Shown here piece by piece: positions 25,297 through 38,185 of a stretch of DNA of 38,361 nucleotides (position 1 is the first letter of the stretch; the number at the start of each line of letters is the position of its first letter). The translations under genes were made by a program, and so were the position numbers. This stretch comes from Acidobacteriota bacterium (GTDB lineage: Bacteria > Acidobacteriota > Terriglobia > Versatilivoradales > Versatilivoraceae), in NCBI GenBank assembly GCA_003224725.1, contig QHZQ01000010.1:1-38361 (forward strand). Direction: 5' to 3'. The notes beneath the pieces are model-generated. The model had not been told where the DNA came from. It saw only the letters and a list, made by a program, of their open reading frames with translations, and made no database searches.

Positions 25297-25415
25297 AACT
25301 CACGCCCTGCGGGCTCTGGGGCTATGCCCCGGCCGCAGACTTCCTCCACACAATGTGATCGAAGTCGAGGGCCTGTTAGGATCCCTTCGCCTCGATCCGC
25401 ATAATAAATCCTCTC

Positions 25416-28589
<3,174 letters not shown>

Positions 28590-28816
28590 TCTCGTTCCCT
28601 CCGTCGTTCTTGGGGGTTCTCTGGGCCGAGGCTTGCTGCTAACATCACTCGGTCCAAATATACCAACGGCGTCCTTCCTGTAGACCTACGCTATTATATA
28701 TGTATCCCGACCAATTTTCTGCGGCAAACTCTGTGTAAGAGAACTTCTCACTTATTTTTGATTGCGATGTAATCCCCCTTTCGGGAACCGTAAATGGGTG
28801 TCATCAGCCAGACTGA
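28590..28816. other. Intergenic region upstream of the DUF1549 operon
   Basis: A TATAAT lies on the minus strand near 28690-28697 but lacks a well-spaced -35. No gene is seen. Confidence 0.35.
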
Positions 28817-31800
28817 TCAGAACGGTTGACCGAGGAAGAAGCCGCTGGTCTTGTCATTGATGCTATAGACTCGAGAGACGGCGGCCAGAGGAACATTGTT
28901 GAGAGAATCGATTACAAGCGGACCATAGTTGTTGGAAATGCCCAAGGTGGAGAGGATGTCATCAATGTTGTAAGCACCATTTATGGGGATGACGATGCTC
29001 TCATCCTGTGCCAGGATGTTGCCCGAGATATCACGGGCCGTTACGCGCACAGGGGCAGGAACTCCGTTGCCTAGATTGATTACAGTAACACTGGAATGGA
29101 ACTGCTTGACATTGGTGGCAGACGGAATGAGCAGTCGAGTGGCTCCGGAAACCAAACTGAGAGCGAGGCCGGGATCATCACTGCTGTTGTTGATGACCGA
29201 ACTGAATGCGGCGACTGGCTGGCTGGAATTAAGGCGAATATACCCCAGAGTATTGGAAGTCCCGCTCGCTCCTGTCAGCCAGCGATTGACGTTATTTAAT
29301 TGCAGCAGACCGTGGGCAGGCACCAGGACATTTTTGGAACCCAGTGGCGTACCGCTCGTGTCAAAGAGACTCACCGTCGCGCTGGCCTGACTTTCACTCG
29401 GATTGTTGATACCCAGGTTGGTTCGAAATGAGGCCGTATCCTGACTGATAGGAATAATGCCTGTGGTCGTCAGCTTGGAAAGCTCAACCCCTTCAAAGAA
29501 GCCGCTGGCTCCGGAGGTCAAGCTGTAGACACGGGAACTGGCTACCAACGGAAACGCGTTGTTGGAGGTGATTTCCAGAGGGCCATAGATCCCGCTCAAT
29601 CCCAGGGTTGTATGGATGTCGTCGCTGCGGAAAAATCCGCCCGAAGGAATGGTCACTGACCCTCCTCCTCGAAGAACTCCAAAGTGGTCACGTTGCCGCA
29701 AGCTTACGGAGACCACTGATTCTCCGGCGTTCTGGAGAATCAGCGAGGAACGAAACTGGTTCACTGAAGTGGTAGCAGGAATCATCAGCTGGGTTCCGCC
29801 AGCCGCCTTACCAATTTCAAGGCTCGGGTCATTGGAACCATTGTGAACCTGAGTTGCGTAAGCAACCAGGGGTTGATCGGAAAATATCACCACAGACCCC
29901 GCCAGATTCGTCATTTGAGTGGCGTCAGTTCCGCCAACGAATCGAATAACATGGTTGAGCTGGGTCAATCCGGCAGCAGGAACGGAAATGGAGCGAGCCC
30001 CAACTTGTGTGCCGTTCTGATCATAGAGTGTTACAGTGGCAACGGCCACCTGGTTTGAGACATTTGTCACACCCAGGTTGGTGCGAAACTGGGCCGTGTC
30101 GATAACGAAGGGAACAAATTGTATGGTTTCATTGAGGCTCAAAGCATAACTTCCATTGTTAGGGTTGAACCGAAAAATAACCACCTTCCCCGGAGAGAGG
30201 CGTGCCTGATTGAAACTGAGCTGGACAGCCCGATCTCTAGCCGCGCTCTGAATACCCACGGTGGCGCTGCCACCGCGAGAGCGGGGCCCCTCCAGAGTTT
30301 GATACTGAAATGCAATGTCATTGCTACCTTCAAAAAGAATCATTTCGAAAGTGATTCGAGTATCGAGCGCCATCCCGTTTTCATCGATAATGTTCAAATT
30401 GCTCCATTCAATCACTAACTGCCGGTTAGGCGAGCTCCCCAGCAGGCGCGTGAAGACACCACTGTCAGGTCGCTCCAGGAAAAGATCATCGAAAAACGGA
30501 GCGATTAGATTAGCCGGCAAATTGCCAGCCGTTCCACTGGCAATGCCCTGTCGGGGAACCGTGGTTCCAGGCAGAGGACCATTTTGCCATTCCGCAGGAA
30601 GCGGAACAGAGTTGTTAAGGGAAAGCCAGCCGTTAGTGGCAACCGATATTTTGCTTCCCTCCAGGAATGTAGAAGTAAACAAGCTGAAGTTGAAGGGAAG
30701 CGAGATTTGAACGGTTGAATCATCATTGTCGTTTGGAAAGGAAAGCCGGGTGCCGCCAGAACCTTCAGAAGCGTCAACGAACCGGGACTGCGGTTGCGGA
30801 TGATTGGAGCTGGGCTGGGGAGCCGTGACGGTGAAAACCGGTCCGTTGGCGGTCTGCCCGAACGTAGTGACGGAAATCGTTCCGGTGGATGCCCCGAACG
30901 GAACGATGGCAACAAGCTGGGTTGGGCTGGAAGAAACCAGAGCGGCCTGAACGTCATTGAAGCGGACCACGTTGTTCTTAACTTTGCTGTCAAAGTTAGT
31001 CCCGCTAATGGTAACCGCCGTCGTGGGAGGGCCGAAGGAAGGCATGACGGACACGACCGTTGGAGGAGCGGCTAAGGAATTGAAGGCGCCAGGTAGAATC
31101 GCGCTCGTCCCATCAGGATTTACGACTAGAGCGGTCAAGCTGCCAGCGGTGTTGGGCGGTGTAGTCGCCTGAATTGTGGAAGAATCGACGATCAGTAAAT
31201 TAGAGAGAGGCAATCCCGCCAGATAGACCGACGTGCCCCGCACAAAGTTTGACCCGCTGACCGTGACTGTTGTCCCGCCCTCTCGCGCTCCCGAATCGGG
31301 AGTGATGGAGGAGAGGGTAGGTGGAGTTCCCGTAATGATGAATCCTCCAGTCAGAGCGGACAAGCCATCACTTCTCTGGGCAAACAGGCTTCGGAGTCCA
31401 ACTGGCGCCGAGGGATCTGTCGTTACAGAAAGATGCACATTGCCTGTCCCGACAAGTGTCGCACTGCCCAGCGAGACACCGAGCCCCGTAATAAGGAAGC
31501 TGGTTCCGGCTGAGAGGCCGTCCCCTCTGACTGTAAAAGGGCCTGAGACCCCTTGAGACACACGCACGCCCAGCGCAGGACTGGTCAAATTCAAAAGACT
31601 GGCTGGCTGAGGCAGGACGGAGATATTGACGTTAGGCAAGTTGTTGCCCGGCGCCACATTGACCATCTGCCGGGAGGAGAAATCGGGGGTATTGCCCAGG
31701 AAGGTCGTAGTGAAGTTGACATTGACTCTGGAATCAAATTGCCCGCCCATCGCGGTTTCAGTAACCGGGCCATCTAGCGGTTCTGCGTATACCGAGTAAC

Positions 31801-32707
31801 TTCCCACCGGCAAACCCGCTATTTGAAAGGTCCCGTCCAGCCCCGAAAGTGTTGAAACGGTCGGGCTGCCCTGCTTATCCAGCACAACCACGTGGGCTCC
31901 AAATACGCTGGCACCGTTGTTCGCAACTCGTCCGCTAAAGCCTCCTGTCGAATTGGTGAAGTCAGCTGACGGGTAAATGACTGAGGCCCCAATGATGTCG
32001 TCACTCTTCAGCACGCGCGGAAACAGGTCCCCGCGTGAACCGGTGGGATTCATGGTGGCTGAAACTATCGCTGTATGGTCTAATCCCAGGAAATGTCCAA
32101 TCTCATGAGTGGCGATGGCTTGGATGTCGAAGGCATCACTGTCTCCACTGGTTGAAAAACGGAGAGCTGGATTAAAAAGGATATCGGCATCTAAGAAACG
32201 TCCAGAAGCAGTCGTCGAAATGGTGACTGCGATAGCTCCTGAGGCAAAGGAGAAGCTGGTATCTTGAAATGTGATCAAATTCGTCCCATCGTGGCCACCG
32301 CTTTGAATCTCAGTAGTACCCTGGTAGCTGAATTCAATCGTGGATGTCGGAATGTCTTGCCACGTTTCAAAAGCCTTTTGGATGGCAACGAACTCGCTTC
32401 CATTACTCGAGGAGGGTAGTCCAAGCACGCTGATTTTGTAAGGGACAGGCTGGTTCTGCCATTTGGCATTAGACTCCACCCGCACAAAGGCAAGCACTGA
32501 TGACGTATCACCGAGGACGGCCAAGACGAGGGCTGAAGAAAGGCCAGATTTCAGGGAGTGCCAATTGCGACAAAATTTCCGCACAAACCTGACCAGGAAG
32601 ACTTGCAATTTCTCGCGATATAGACGAATGTCCATGAACGGCGACGAAAACCACGCGGTCGAAGAGGTTGCTCCAAACAAGACGTTCTGTTGCAGATGGG
32701 CGCCCAA
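28817..32707 (-). CDS. Secreted matrixin-type metalloprotease with TIG domains and four C-terminal repeats
   Basis: A 1296-residue secreted protein. After a hydrophobic stretch (about 52-73) comes a matrixin-like protease domain with the metzincin zinc site HEIGHFLGLDH (201-211) and Met-turn SATMNP (Met219). Next are a carboxypeptidase-regulatory-like Ig domain (SGRVANNGASVFGAHVVVLD) and two TIG/IPT domains (PPTLSSITPDSGAREGG, PPTVVSVMPSFGPP). A beta-rich domain with a nidogen-like look (WLSLNNSVPLP ... LVIEWSNLN) follows. From residue 870 four repeats of about 110 residues run to the end. The start is uncertain: the track's first residues precede a late signal-like segment, and ATG 32635 also lacks a Shine-Dalgarno. 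It probably cleaves extracellular protein. Confidence 0.88.
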   Translation of the reverse strand: MGAHLQQNVLFGATSSTAWFSSPFMDIRLYREKLQVFLVRFVRKFCRNWHSLKSGLSSALVLAVLGDTSSVLAFVRVESNAKWQNQPVPYKISVLGLPSSSNGSEFVAIQKAFETWQDIPTSTIEFSYQGTTEIQSGGHDGTNLITFQDTSFSFASGAIAVTISTTASGRFLDADILFNPALRFSTSGDSDAFDIQAIATHEIGHFLGLDHTAIVSATMNPTGSRGDLFPRVLKSDDIIGASVIYPSADFTNSTGGFSGRVANNGASVFGAHVVVLDKQGSPTVSTLSGLDGTFQIAGLPVGSYSVYAEPLDGPVTETAMGGQFDSRVNVNFTTTFLGNTPDFSSRQMVNVAPGNNLPNVNISVLPQPASLLNLTSPALGVRVSQGVSGPFTVRGDGLSAGTSFLITGLGVSLGSATLVGTGNVHLSVTTDPSAPVGLRSLFAQRSDGLSALTGGFIITGTPPTLSSITPDSGAREGGTTVTVSGSNFVRGTSVYLAGLPLSNLLIVDSSTIQATTPPNTAGSLTALVVNPDGTSAILPGAFNSLAAPPTVVSVMPSFGPPTTAVTISGTNFDSKVKNNVVRFNDVQAALVSSSPTQLVAIVPFGASTGTISVTTFGQTANGPVFTVTAPQPSSNHPQPQSRFVDASEGSGGTRLSFPNDNDDSTVQISLPFNFSLFTSTFLEGSKISVATNGWLSLNNSVPLPAEWQNGPLPGTTVPRQGIASGTAGNLPANLIAPFFDDLFLERPDSGVFTRLLGSSPNRQLVIEWSNLNIIDENGMALDTRITFEMILFEGSNDIAFQYQTLEGPRSRGGSATVGIQSAARDRAVQLSFNQARLSPGKVVIFRFNPNNGSYALSLNETIQFVPFVIDTAQFRTNLGVTNVSNQVAVATVTLYDQNGTQVGARSISVPAAGLTQLNHVIRFVGGTDATQMTNLAGSVVIFSDQPLVAYATQVHNGSNDPSLEIGKAAGGTQLMIPATTSVNQFRSSLILQNAGESVVSVSLRQRDHFGVLRGGGSVTIPSGGFFRSDDIHTTLGLSGIYGPLEITSNNAFPLVASSRVYSLTSGASGFFEGVELSKLTTTGIIPISQDTASFRTNLGINNPSESQASATVSLFDTSGTPLGSKNVLVPAHGLLQLNNVNRWLTGASGTSNTLGYIRLNSSQPVAAFSSVINNSSDDPGLALSLVSGATRLLIPSATNVKQFHSSVTVINLGNGVPAPVRVTARDISGNILAQDESIVIPINGAYNIDDILSTLGISNNYGPLVIDSLNNVPLAAVSRVYSINDKTSGFFLGQPF

Positions 32708-32763
32708 TATCGATGGTCGGGCTAAACTCTGAAACCTGCACCTTCAATCAAGCATCGGCCGGG

Positions 32764-33315
32764 TTATTTGGCGATTAGATTTTTAATACCGACGATCAGG
32801 TCGTCTAGCGGGACTCGATAAGGCTTGGCCTGCGACGAAAGGGTGTGGGTGGAAGTATCATAAAGCTGCAATCCCGATAAGCTATGAATCACTTCTTTGT
32901 AACCGGTACGAAGATCTTTCACAATCTGAAATTTTCCCTGAGAAAGTCCAACAATCTGCCAGTGGTGGTCCTTCGAAGGTTCTAAAAATAAGACGGCCTC
33001 TTCATTGGGGACAAATTGAGGCATCCCCGAAACGGTCTGTGTTATTCCGCCGACACTCCCACCCACTGTTACGACGGTGACAGATCCATTGGAGTGACTC
33101 TTAAGATTTTCACCAACTGCAAATTTTGAGTACGTTAAAATCAGGGTGCTTTTCTCATTCCAGCGACTCTCTGTCGACAAGCAGCGCCCAACGATGATCT
33201 TTTGCGCCTTCTGAACCAAATCCTCTAAAGACAATTTTTCGACCGTAGTGGCCTGAAGCGACGCGATCAACAATATCAGGATAAGGAATGATAGGGGGGC
33301 CAAGATTCGGGTCAT
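32764..33315 (-). CDS. Small secreted protein of unknown function
   Basis: This 183-residue protein has a clear signal peptide (LAPLSFLILILLIASLQA) and a predicted beta-rich mature part (IIVGRCLSTESRW, YSKFAVGENLKS, VTVVTVGGSVGGITQTVSGMPQF, AVLFLEPSKDHHWQIVGLSQGKF). I do not recognise a named family. Its ATG overlaps the stop of the RmlC-like gene by four bases (ATGA), and the matrixin gene follows 56 bp later. The pairing suggests co-expression with the protease, perhaps as partner or inhibitor, but that is inference. Confidence 0.75.
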   Translation of the reverse strand: MTRILAPLSFLILILLIASLQATTVEKLSLEDLVQKAQKIIVGRCLSTESRWNEKSTLILTYSKFAVGENLKSHSNGSVTVVTVGGSVGGITQTVSGMPQFVPNEEAVLFLEPSKDHHWQIVGLSQGKFQIVKDLRTGYKEVIHSLSGLQLYDTSTHTLSSQAKPYRVPLDDLIVGIKNLIAK

Positions 33316-33767
33316 TGATCCTTGCGACTCCAGTCGTAGGGAATCTCGCTGGAGTGCGGGTCCACCCGAAATTCATCCGGGTCGTCGTAGTAATACACTT
33401 CGGTCGCGCAGTTCACGACGATCGCCTCGTATTCACTGATACACTTGAAGCCGTGATAAACATAATTGGGAATTTGAAGGAGCATTTGATTATGATCACC
33501 CATAAAAAACTCGTTGATTTCTCCGTGGGTGTGGGAGGCCTGGCGACCGTCGTAAAGGACAATCTTCATCATCCCGCGTACTACCACAAAATGGTCGATC
33601 TGCTTCTTATGATAATGCCATCCTTTTACCACTCCCGGATAGGCTGTGGTCAAATAAATTTGTCCAAACTTAATAAACATCGAATCATCGGATCGCAACA
33701 TCTCCATGAGGCGACCTCTCTCGTCGGCTATCACTCTTAATTGCTTTGTTTTGACTCCCTGTATCAA
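33312..33767 (-). CDS. RmlC/WxcM-like cupin (dTDP-sugar epimerase-family)
   Basis: This 151-residue cupin resembles dTDP-4-dehydrorhamnose 3,5-epimerase. It has IYLTTAYPGVVKGWHYHKKQIDHF (catalytic-type His in the GxHxH context), GMMKIVLYDGR, PNYVYHGFKC and the C-terminal YYDDPDEFRVDP...IPYDW pattern. It is shorter than typical RmlC (about 180), so sugar epimerase or isomerase activity on a nucleotide sugar is plausible but unproven. The start is TTG with AGGAGG six bases upstream. No other rml genes are in the window. It heads the small operon with the secreted protein and protease. Confidence 0.8.
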   Translation of the reverse strand: MIQGVKTKQLRVIADERGRLMEMLRSDDSMFIKFGQIYLTTAYPGVVKGWHYHKKQIDHFVVVRGMMKIVLYDGRQASHTHGEINEFFMGDHNQMLLQIPNYVYHGFKCISEYEAIVVNCATEVYYYDDPDEFRVDPHSSEIPYDWSRKDQ

Positions 33768-33892
33768 AGGTTTCCTCCTATTCTACAAAGGGCCTCAGTT
33801 CCAATTCTTCGGATGGCCGGTGGAAAGGCTTCATCGAAAGGCCCTGGCCAAATGGAAGGGTGACCTATTTGTTTAAATCGTCCTTTCATGAA

Positions 33893-34318
33893 TCAATCAA
33901 TGACCTGAATCTCCTTTTCCTGGACAGTCCGATCCAGAATTGAAAAAGCGCGCACAGAAGGGGAACGTAAGGAGGCAATGAAGTAGGTACAATCAGGATA
34001 ATAGGCTTGTTCTACATCGACTGAAGAAGGATAGGCCTCCGAAGTTGGGTGAGAGTGATAAATACCTAAATGGATCAGTTGCAGAGAACGTAGCTCCTTA
34101 AAGAATCGAAGGAGGGCTCGCGGCTCCATGGAGTAACTTATGGGGCTTTGTAAGGCATTCTTCATTCTCCTGAGATGGCTGATGAGGTTTCCTTGACCCA
34201 TTAGCAGACCGCAACATTCCAAGGGAACATCCTCTCTGGCGTGCTGGATAATGGCTTCCAGAATCTCTTTTTTAATTAGGACGATGTCCACTTCAATTTG
34301 TGGAAGAACTTTCGTCAC
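33893..34318 (-). CDS. JAMM/MPN-motif metalloprotease-like protein (JAB domain)
   Basis: A Mov34/MPN/PAD-1-type protein with a complete JAMM motif: Glu34 (VPLECCG), His88-Ser-His90-Pro and Asp101 in HSHPTSEAYPSSVD. The start is a problem. The track's 220-residue version begins in the ftsZ tail, and its apparent membrane segment is translation across the ftsZ terminator. GTG at 34318, with GGGGGTGG just upstream, gives 141 residues, the normal size for this family. Bacterial members cleave C-terminal extensions of sulfur-carrier or ubiquitin-like proteins, or other isopeptide bonds. No such partner is adjacent, so the substrate is unknown. Confidence 0.82.
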   Translation of the reverse strand: MTKVLPQIEVDIVLIKKEILEAIIQHAREDVPLECCGLLMGQGNLISHLRRMKNALQSPISYSMEPRALLRFFKELRSLQLIHLGIYHSHPTSEAYPSSVDVEQAYYPDCTYFIASLRSPSVRAFSILDRTVQEKEIQVID

Positions 34319-34462
34319 TTCACTTCCACCCCCTTTATCCAAAGCAGTGGTCAAGGGAAGACGTCTCTTTATTCTCTCCCCGGTGCTTTCGCCGAGGAAG
34401 CCATAGAACGGTGAAGAGGCGATCGCGATCAACCGTTGCACTAACCATATTATAAGTAAAGC

Positions 34463-34492
34463 AAAAAAGGCTAACCCACCTGGGTTAGCCTT
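34463..34492 (-). terminator. Strong intrinsic terminator of ftsZ
   Basis: On the minus strand AAGGCTAACCCA and TGGGTTAGCCTT form a perfect 12-bp inverted repeat around a GG centre, followed by a six-T run. It lies 26 bp after the ftsZ stop. Confidence 0.92.
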
Positions 34493-34517
34493 GCTGGACA
34501 TGAAAAATCCGACAAAA

Positions 34518-35717
34518 TTAGTCCGCCAATTTCCTCCTGAGGAATGCCGGAACATCCAGATCCGTCTTATCGAAGTTGGGCGGAACCGGGGCGGGGTTCT
34601 CCGGCATAGAAACGCCGAGGGCCCCGGCCTTGGCCGCTTGAGTTAAAGGTACGGATCCAGGTTCAGGTCGCATTTCAACGGTTCGTAATTCCTGGGAGTG
34701 AGGCATCTGGATCAGTGGGGCTTTCTCTTCTTTTTTGTCAAAGCCAGTCGCAATAACAGTGATTTTGATTTCATCCGTCATGCTGTCACTCAAGACTGCT
34801 CCAAAAATGATGTTGGCTTCTTCATCGGCGGCTTTGTGAATGACAGAAGCCGCTTCACTGACTTCATGCAGAAGGAGATTTTCGGGTCCCGTAATATTGA
34901 TGAGCACTCCGCGGGCCCCTTGGATCGAAGCCTCCTCCAGCAGGGGAGAAGAAATGGCTCGGCGGGCCGCATCGGCGGATCGGGTCTCGCCCCGCGCCGT
35001 TCCAGTTCCCATTAAGGCCATGCCCATGCCTTGCATAATGGTCCTGACATCGGCAAAGTCCACGTTGATGATTCCGGGAATTTGAATAATATCCGAAATC
35101 CCCTGCACTCCCTGGCGCAGGATATCATCTGCGATACGAAAGGCTTCCGACAGGCTGGTGCCTCGTTGCACCGTCTGCAGAAGGCGCTCATTAGGTATAG
35201 CAATGACGGTATCCACACACTCCCGCAATTCGCGAAGACCCTGCTCTGCCTGCTGAGCGCGTTTTTTTCCTTCAAAAAGAAATGGCCTGGTAATGATGGC
35301 AACCGTGAGGGCTCCTAATTCCGCGGCCAAGCTCGCGATGATGGGAGCAGCTCCAGTGCCCGTGCCTCCGCCGAGGCCCGCGGTGACAAAAACCATGTCT
35401 GCGCCTTCCAATACTTCGATGATTTTTTCGGTATCTTCGAGCGCAGCTTTGCGTCCAATCTCGGGGTTGGCACCAGCACCCAAACCACTCGTCAATTTCT
35501 GGCCAATCTGAATCTTCACTGCCGCGTTGGACATCTTGAGGGCTTGCAAGTCAGTATTGGCAACGATGAACTCAACCCCTTCGACTTGAGCCGAAATCAT
35601 CCGGTTGACGGCATTACCTCCGCCGCCCCCCACTCCAATTACTTTGATGACTGCACCATTGGGTGGGCCTTCTTCCAGCATAAATTTGATGGGTTGATTG
35701 GATGTCTCCAAATTCAT
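34518..35717 (-). CDS. ftsZ: Cell division protein FtsZ
   Basis: Tubulin-like GTPase forming the Z-ring. The 399-residue protein has [13 protein letters not shown] near the N-terminus, the tubulin signature GGGTGTG (116-122), the T7 synergy region ([16 protein letters not shown]), a variable linker, and the conserved C-terminal peptide [12 protein letters not shown] that binds FtsA and ZipA-type partners. The ATG follows AAAGGAG. A separate promoter and a 284-bp gap separate it from ftsA, and a strong terminator follows. Confidence 0.98.
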   Translation of the reverse strand: MNLETSNQPIKFMLEEGPPNGAVIKVIGVGGGGGNAVNRMISAQVEGVEFIVANTDLQALKMSNAAVKIQIGQKLTSGLGAGANPEIGRKAALEDTEKIIEVLEGADMVFVTAGLGGGTGTGAAPIIASLAAELGALTVAIITRPFLFEGKKRAQQAEQGLRELRECVDTVIAIPNERLLQTVQRGTSLSEAFRIADDILRQGVQGISDIIQIPGIINVDFADVRTIMQGMGMALMGTGTARGETRSADAARRAISSPLLEEASIQGARGVLINITGPENLLLHEVSEAASVIHKAADEEANIIFGAVLSDSMTDEIKITVIATGFDKKEEKAPLIQMPHSQELRTVEMRPEPGSVPLTQAAKAGALGVSMPENPAPVPPNFDKTDLDVPAFLRRKLAD

Positions 35718-35891
35718 TGAATGCTCCTTTCCCTAAAAAATCCGGGGATCCCTCCCCACACTGAGCGCCCCCAAATGACAAGCGAGCGACATTTTTACAA
35801 GATCCAAGCCAGACAACACCAAAGGCCATCCTGCTCCAACGCTTCCCTAAAAGTAAGAGCTTGCATTCAGAAGTAAAAACTGTGCAAACAC

Positions 35892-35920
35892 AACATAGTG
35901 TGTTTGAAATCAAAATTCAA
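35892..35920 (-). promoter_or_regulatory. ftsZ promoter
   Basis: On the minus strand TTGAAT (35920-35915) and TATGTT (35897-35892) are 17 bp apart in an AT-rich part of the ftsA-ftsZ gap, about 170 bp before the ftsZ ATG. Short inverted repeats around ACACTATATTTTGTAGT lie next to it. Confidence 0.5.
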
Positions 35921-36001
35921 GCAAAAAATACACTATATTTTGTAGTATAGGGGTCGTTCGCGCTTCCCCCGAAAGCCGGCCCCGACAGGAAAGACAAAAA
36001 C

Positions 36002-37231
36002 TCAGCTTAGATGGGTCTTGAACCACGACAAACCTCTGGAGAGCAAGTTTCCATTAGTATGAACTTTGGCCAAACGGTAAGAATGGGTTCGATAGCCAAA
36101 GAGGACTAGACCTACAGCTGTCGAGTATATTGGACTGTTCAGTGCTTCGCCCATCCCTCCTAACCCGGCGGGAACCCCTTTTCTAACAGGGAGATCGAAG
36201 ATCTGCTCTGCTACGTCAATGACCCCTTCTAACAGAACGGTCCCGCCGGTCACAACGATCCCAGCTCCCAAGGCTTTTTCAAATCCGGTTTGCTTAATTT
36301 CTTCCAAGATCAAGCTCATGATTTCTTCGACTCGCGGTTGAATAATTTCGCAAAGAATCTTCTTGCTGATCGTTTTGGGCTGTCTTCCACCGACGCAGGG
36401 AACTTCAAAAGAGACATCTTCGGCAATTAGAGTGGATAGAGAACAGCCGTAATGGCGCTTAATCTTTTCGGCTTCCGGAATGGACGTACGGAGACCCACA
36501 GCGATGTCGTTGGTAATCTGGTCGCCTCCCAGCGGTAGAATTGACGTGTGGCGAATTGCTCCTTGGATGAAAACGGCTAAATCAGTTGTCCCACCCCCTA
36601 AGTCAACCAGGGCCACTCCAAGCTCTTTGTCATCGCTGTTGAGCGTGCTTTCCGCTGAGGCGAGCTGTTGCAGCACAGTGTCAGCTACAATGATCCCACT
36701 GCGGTTGGCAGCCGTAACAATGTTCTGAGCAGCAGTTGTGGAACTGGTCACAATATGACAGTTCACTTCCAGACGCGTCCCTAAGAGTCCCAAAGGATCC
36801 CCGATTCCATCTTGGCCATCGACCACGAACTCTTGAGGCAACACATGAACAATCTCACGGTCTATGGGCAAAGAGACGGCCTTGGCAGTTTCTATCACGC
36901 GGCGAATATCTTCCTTCATGATTTCCCGGGTATGGGCCATGATGGCCACAGCCCCTCGGCTGTTGAAGCTCTTAATGTGAACTCCGGAAAGCCCCACATA
37001 GGCGGATTCAACAGCGATTCCGGCTGTTTTTTCCGCCTCTTCAACCGCTCTCTTGATCGAACTTACGGTGGCATCGAGATTGACCACGACTCCCTTGCGC
37101 AGGCCTTTTGATTCCGCAGCGCCCATCCCCACCACGGCCAGTTCGCTCTTTTCACCCTGCTCACAAATGACTGCACAAGTCTTGGTAGTGCCTACATCCA
37201 AACCGACGATATACTTATTTTTCTTGGCCAA
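36002..37231 (-). CDS. ftsA: Cell division protein FtsA
   Basis: Actin-like ATPase that tethers FtsZ to the membrane. The 409-residue sequence shows phosphate-1 GLDVGTTKTCAVI (10-22), the SHS2/1C region (AYVGLSGVHIKSFNSRG), phosphate-2 LVDLGGGTTDLAVF, GGDQITNDIA, adenosine motif VTGGTVLLEG, and a C-terminal amphipathic helix (LSRGLSWFKTHLS) for membrane binding. Standard dcw position between ftsQ and ftsZ. Confidence 0.97.
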   Translation of the reverse strand: MAKKNKYIVGLDVGTTKTCAVICEQGEKSELAVVGMGAAESKGLRKGVVVNLDATVSSIKRAVEEAEKTAGIAVESAYVGLSGVHIKSFNSRGAVAIMAHTREIMKEDIRRVIETAKAVSLPIDREIVHVLPQEFVVDGQDGIGDPLGLLGTRLEVNCHIVTSSTTAAQNIVTAANRSGIIVADTVLQQLASAESTLNSDDKELGVALVDLGGGTTDLAVFIQGAIRHTSILPLGGDQITNDIAVGLRTSIPEAEKIKRHYGCSLSTLIAEDVSFEVPCVGGRQPKTISKKILCEIIQPRVEEIMSLILEEIKQTGFEKALGAGIVVTGGTVLLEGVIDVAEQIFDLPVRKGVPAGLGGMGEALNSPIYSTAVGLVLFGYRTHSYRLAKVHTNGNLLSRGLSWFKTHLS

Positions 37232-37309
37232 CTTCTCCTCCGCTTAACCTTTTCAAACAGGCCCGATTATAGCTGGTCAAGAAGAAAAGGAAAAAGGCAA
37301 AAGGAAATA

Positions 37310-38185
37310 TCAGTTCCTGAACTTTTGGTTGGCCGTATTGATGACCACCTGATTGCTGTATCGTAGGTCAACTGAGTCCAGGAGGGGGTACTTTTGCTTG
37401 AGCTCTCGACTCATCGCCAAATAGCGACGAAATTTCTCCTGAAAATTCTCAGCTCCCAGATGAACCAAGACTGTGTCCTCGCTGGCAATCACAGAAACAT
37501 TACCCGTGTCTCGCAAATAAATCTCTGAAATATCCTTGCTCAGCCCGGCGCCATTGTCATCCAGTGATTGAATCAAGTCACGGTACAAGGCAATTCTTTT
37601 TTTGTTGCGCGTCAGGGTCTCCACATCAAAACCTGCTTCCAAGCCAGATAGCACCGGGAAGTCAAATCTGGAAATGGTTTCTGGCTTGTTTTCCAATAAG
37701 ATACCATCTTCGTCGACCAGAACAGTGCCACGCTCGACCCGGGCAAAGGCAATGGGAACCCGTTCTTTAATGGAGATGACCAATTTGTCGGGAAGAATGC
37801 GCTGCACAGACGCCTCTTTGACCCAGGGCAACAGTTCGATGGACTTACGCAATTGATGAATATCCAGCGCCAAAAGGTTTTTGTTCAGCTCTTCAAGCTC
37901 TCTTATCCTCATCAAAACATGGTTTTCGGATACGTAGCGAAGCCCACGAATTTCCTTGATCGCAATGTCAAACCTATGTGCATGCAGGAGAGCGTCCCTA
38001 ATGGCATAGGTTACAAAGGCGATTATCGCCAGGGCGGCGATAGCTAAGGCACCTTTAAATGATAGAGCCAGAACTCCTTTCACTGTTCTACTTCGTCCCG
38101 CTTCGCGGGGTTTCTGTTTTACCAGAATTGGACTGGATCTTTCGCCCATATATTCCGCTAGGATTCTTCCCAGGCGCCTTTCCAT
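37310..38185 (-). CDS. ftsQ: Cell division protein FtsQ/DivIB
   Basis: Bitopic divisome protein. The 291-residue product has a basic cytoplasmic tail, a membrane helix at about residues 43-66 (ALAIAALAIIAFVTYAI), a POTRA domain (FDIAIKEIRGLRYVSENHVLMRI, LPWVKEASVQRILPDKLVISI) and an FtsQ beta domain (VLVDEDGILLENKPE, YSNQVVINT). GGAG lies about 11 bases before the ATG, so the start is plausible. The gene overlaps the end of murC by about 98 bases if that frame is right. Confidence 0.94.
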   Translation of the reverse strand: MERRLGRILAEYMGERSSPILVKQKPREAGRSRTVKGVLALSFKGALAIAALAIIAFVTYAIRDALLHAHRFDIAIKEIRGLRYVSENHVLMRIRELEELNKNLLALDIHQLRKSIELLPWVKEASVQRILPDKLVISIKERVPIAFARVERGTVLVDEDGILLENKPETISRFDFPVLSGLEAGFDVETLTRNKKRIALYRDLIQSLDDNGAGLSKDISEIYLRDTGNVSVIASEDTVLVHLGAENFQEKFRRYLAMSRELKQKYPLLDSVDLRYSNQVVINTANQKFRN

